A DNA stretch of 6,105 nt from Candidatus Woesearchaeota archaeon. GTDB lineage: Archaea; Nanobdellota; Nanobdellia; Woesearchaeales; ARS49. The stretch spans positions 1 to 6,105 of the forward strand of contig JAPLZR010000106.1 of NCBI GenBank assembly GCA_026394935.1, in the 5' to 3' direction. Every line of letters starts with the position of its first letter. Position 1 is the stretch's first letter. This document shows, in pieces, positions 4,793 to 6,105 of this stretch. A model generated the notes under the pieces. The model ran no database searches. It worked only from the letters and a program-made list of their open reading frames with translations, and had not been told where the DNA came from. Position numbers and translations under genes: made by a program.

Positions 4793-5197
4793 ATGAAGGT
4801 TTTTGTTTCGTACAGATACACTGGTGAGAGCAGGGAAGAGTTGGATAGGATTATGCCTGAAGTTTGTGATGTTTTGAAGTCTGTAGGTTATTCTCATTAT
4901 TGTTCTCTTTTTGATTCTGATCAGTTTGAGAGTGAAAAGTGGAGCGGTAAGCGTATACTGCAGAAGGCTTTCTCAGAAATCGATAGTTCTGATGCTGTTC
5001 TGTTTTTTGTTAGAAGCCCGGATGTCAGCCAGGGTATGCTTGTGGAGTTGGGTTATTCTCTTGCTAAAAAGAAGAAGCTTGTTTTGTTGATACAAAAAGA
5101 TGTTAAGGAAAGCATTTTCCGAAGGCAGATTGATACTGTTGTTGAATTTGAGAGTATGTCTGACTTGAAGGACAAGCTGGTGAACTTGAAGTTATGA
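4793..5197 (+). CDS. Nucleoside 2-deoxyribosyltransferase-like / TIR-like protein
   Basis: The product has 134 residues with a flavodoxin-like alpha/beta pattern. Strand 1 is KVFVSYRYTGE (2-12). A helix (13-31) leads to YSHYCSLFD (33-41), then AFSEIDSSDAVLFFV (59-73) and SQGMLVELGYSLAKKKKLVLLI (79-100). The last block matches nucleoside 2-deoxyribosyltransferases, in which the Glu before the Gly (here E85 of ELGY) is the nucleophile attacking the N-glycosidic bond and the residues before it bind the sugar. The related TIR fold (NAD+ cleavage) starts with a similar FVSY strand and also uses a Glu. Substrate could therefore be a deoxynucleoside, a nucleoside monophosphate or NAD+; I cannot choose from sequence. 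The mRNA is probably leaderless from ATG 4793. The gene overlaps the next one by ATGA and is divergent from the MNT-HEPN operon. Confidence 0.7.
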   Translation: MKVFVSYRYTGESREELDRIMPEVCDVLKSVGYSHYCSLFDSDQFESEKWSGKRILQKAFSEIDSSDAVLFFVRSPDVSQGMLVELGYSLAKKKKLVLLIQKDVKESIFRRQIDTVVEFESMSDLKDKLVNLKL

Positions 5198-5571
5198 ACA
5201 TCTACGTCTGCGGCAATCCGTTGGTGAAAGAGGACTCTTTGCCTTTGCGTATTCTTCCTGTTTTGCAGAAGAAGTTTCCGTTAATTAATTTCATCGAGTT
5301 CGAGCCTACCGAGGACCTGCCTGTAGAAGAAAATCTTGTCATCATTGACACAATAATTAACGTAAAAGACGTTATGTTGATTGACAACATCGACAAATTT
5401 GTTGAAACAAAAGCGCTCTCCCTGCACGATTTCGACTTGGGCTTGAATTTGAAGCTTGCGAAGAAGCTGGGACAGATAAAGAGCGTGAAGATTATTGGTG
5501 TTCCGCCAGGGCTGGGTGAAGTTGAGGCTTTGCGCAAAATAAGTGAAAGTTTACGTGTAGCGTCTTCTTAA
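5194..5571 (+). CDS. Hydrogenase maturation protease-like protein (M52 fold), no hydrogenase nearby
   Basis: The product has 125 residues. The HybD/HycI layout is visible: strand NIYVCGNPL (2-10), acidic E13-D14 where the first nickel ligand stands, strand LVIIDTI (48-54) with D52, and LHDFDLG (77-83) with H78. Asp14/Asp52/His78 would match the Glu/Asp/His nickel ligands of known family members. A further strand VKIIGVPPGL (98-107) fits the fold. These enzymes clip the C-terminal tail of the NiFe-hydrogenase large subunit after metal insertion. The protein is slightly short for the family, and no hydrogenase or hyp gene is in the window, so it may have another peptide substrate. It overlaps the NDT-like gene by ATGA; GGTGA at 5179-5183 may act as its SD. 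The 3' end overlaps the convergent kinase-like gene by 21 bases. Confidence 0.75.
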   Translation: MNIYVCGNPLVKEDSLPLRILPVLQKKFPLINFIEFEPTEDLPVEENLVIIDTIINVKDVMLIDNIDKFVETKALSLHDFDLGLNLKLAKKLGQIKSVKIIGVPPGLGEVEALRKISESLRVASS

Positions 5572-6105
5572 GCGCTGGATTCTCAGGTAGCTGTAGCAAA
5601 CTGCGACTTGGTTTAGAAAAGGAATGTCTGCCATTGGATCGTCTTCAAACAGCACGTTTCCGAAATCAATGATGCCTGGTTTTCCGTCGGGTAGTACTAG
5701 AAAGTCTCTTCTGTGCTGTCCGATTCTGTAAACTCCTCTTTTGTTGCATTCATTGGTGCTTTCTGTGAGCGCGTCAAAAAATGAATCGTTCAGTTTGTCT
5801 TTTAAATAATATAGGCATGGGCCTGGCATGTATTCGGAATAGAATGTGTCTTCTGATGTTCTTTTTACGAACTTCTGGATTCCTTTTATTCCCCTGAGTG
5901 TTTGGAGTGCTTTGATTTCCCTGTCGACCATATCTTCGGGATTGTAATATCTTAGTCCGCTGTGATTAAATCCTCGTACGGTTTTTTTGACCAGCCCGTT
6001 TTCCAGAGTCACTAAAACTCCACTGTCTTGCTTTAGTATGTGCATGAATTCAGGCGCTAGGAAGCTGTTTAAAAAGCTTTTTATTCCCAGTTTATCTTCA
6101 GAAAG
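5551..6105 (-). CDS. Small kinase-fold protein, probable pseudokinase, possibly running past the right edge
   Basis: The frame stays open for 20 codons above ATG 6045 to the edge, so I list it as 5'-incomplete. ATG 6045 with a TATA-like box 26 nt upstream is the alternative (164 residues, used for numbering). Kinase-like elements in order are a possible ATP-contact Lys (VKK, 19-21), helix-C Glu in DREIKAL (41-47), hinge-like FYSEYMPGP (68-76), then GVYRIGQHRRDFLV (104-117) and IIDFGNVLF (125-133). The last two stand for the catalytic and metal-binding loops. DFG is present, but the usual HxDLxxxN is replaced: His by Arg108, catalytic Asp by Gly110, Asn by Asp114. No Gly-rich loop is seen. The fold resembles small RIO/Bud32- or LPS-kinase-like proteins, and activity is doubtful. 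It converges on the M52-like gene with overlapping 3' ends. Confidence 0.65.
   Translation of the reverse strand, partial: LSEDKLGIKSFLNSFLAPEFMHILKQDSGVLVTLENGLVKKTVRGFNHSGLRYYNPEDMVDREIKALQTLRGIKGIQKFVKRTSEDTFYSEYMPGPCLYYLKDKLNDSFFDALTESTNECNKRGVYRIGQHRRDFLVLPDGKPGIIDFGNVLFEDDPMADIPFLNQVAVCYSYLRIQRLRRRYT
6068..6075 (-). promoter_or_regulatory. Possible TATA box of the kinase-fold gene
   Basis: TTTTTAAA on the minus strand is centred about 26 nt before ATG 6045, which would give a leaderless mRNA. It lies within the open frame that reaches the window edge, so it may be only coding sequence rich in Lys and Phe codons. Confidence 0.3.

Noticed and set aside
5202..5537. Minus-strand frame of 111 codons opposite the M52-like gene
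   Set aside because: Ser/Lys-rich shadow with no start signals; the plus-strand gene has clear family motifs.

Overview
The window looks like a piece of an archaeal chromosome, most likely a DPANN-type lineage such as Woesearchaeota or Pacearchaeota. The lineage is an inference from gene style and was not tested by any search. The archaeal signs are seen directly. BRE/TATA-type promoters stand at fixed distances before genes, for example an AAA-rich BRE plus TTTATATA at 324-339. Several TATA boxes lie about 25-27 nt before the start codon, which implies leaderless mRNAs. Other starts carry GGTG or GGGGG Shine-Dalgarno sequences. The signal peptidase has a Ser/His arrangement of the archaeal/ER type.

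Left part, plus strand (1-2067). The 3' end of a possible lysozyme-like (SLT-type) protein enters from outside the window. It is followed by a membrane-anchored S26B signal-peptidase-like protein with a clear promoter and SD. Next come a double hairpin with a T-tract (likely terminator), an unrecognised 277-residue soluble protein, and a 25-codon membrane peptide with a strong SD.

Middle part, minus strand (2068-4674, read right to left). The order is a winged-HTH/minimal nucleotidyltransferase fusion, a HEPN protein overlapping it by ATGA, a small YkgJ-like cysteine-cluster protein, a two-TM bacterial-PH (YdbS/YdbT-like) membrane protein, and a small protein made of two tandem 43-residue repeats. 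The first two look like a HEPN-MNT toxin-antitoxin pair whose nucleotidyltransferase carries its own DNA-binding domain. A perfect 24-bp palindrome at 4682-4705 covers the predicted transcription start of the pair and is a natural candidate for its autoregulatory operator.

Right part (4793-6105). Divergently from the toxin-antitoxin pair runs a two-gene unit: a nucleoside 2-deoxyribosyltransferase-like/TIR-like protein, and overlapping it by ATGA a hydrogenase-maturation-protease-like (M52 fold) protein with no hydrogenase gene in view. A convergent gene enters from the right edge and encodes a small kinase-fold protein that keeps DFG but appears to lack the catalytic-loop aspartate, so it may be a pseudokinase.

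The most interesting points are the self-contained HEPN-MNT module with its palindromic operator, the short membrane peptide, the tandem-repeat protein, the probable pseudokinase, and the coupling of an NDT-like enzyme to an orphan M52-type protein. No RNA genes, CRISPR arrays, insertion sequences or attachment sites were seen. No gene-free stretch exceeds 300 bases.
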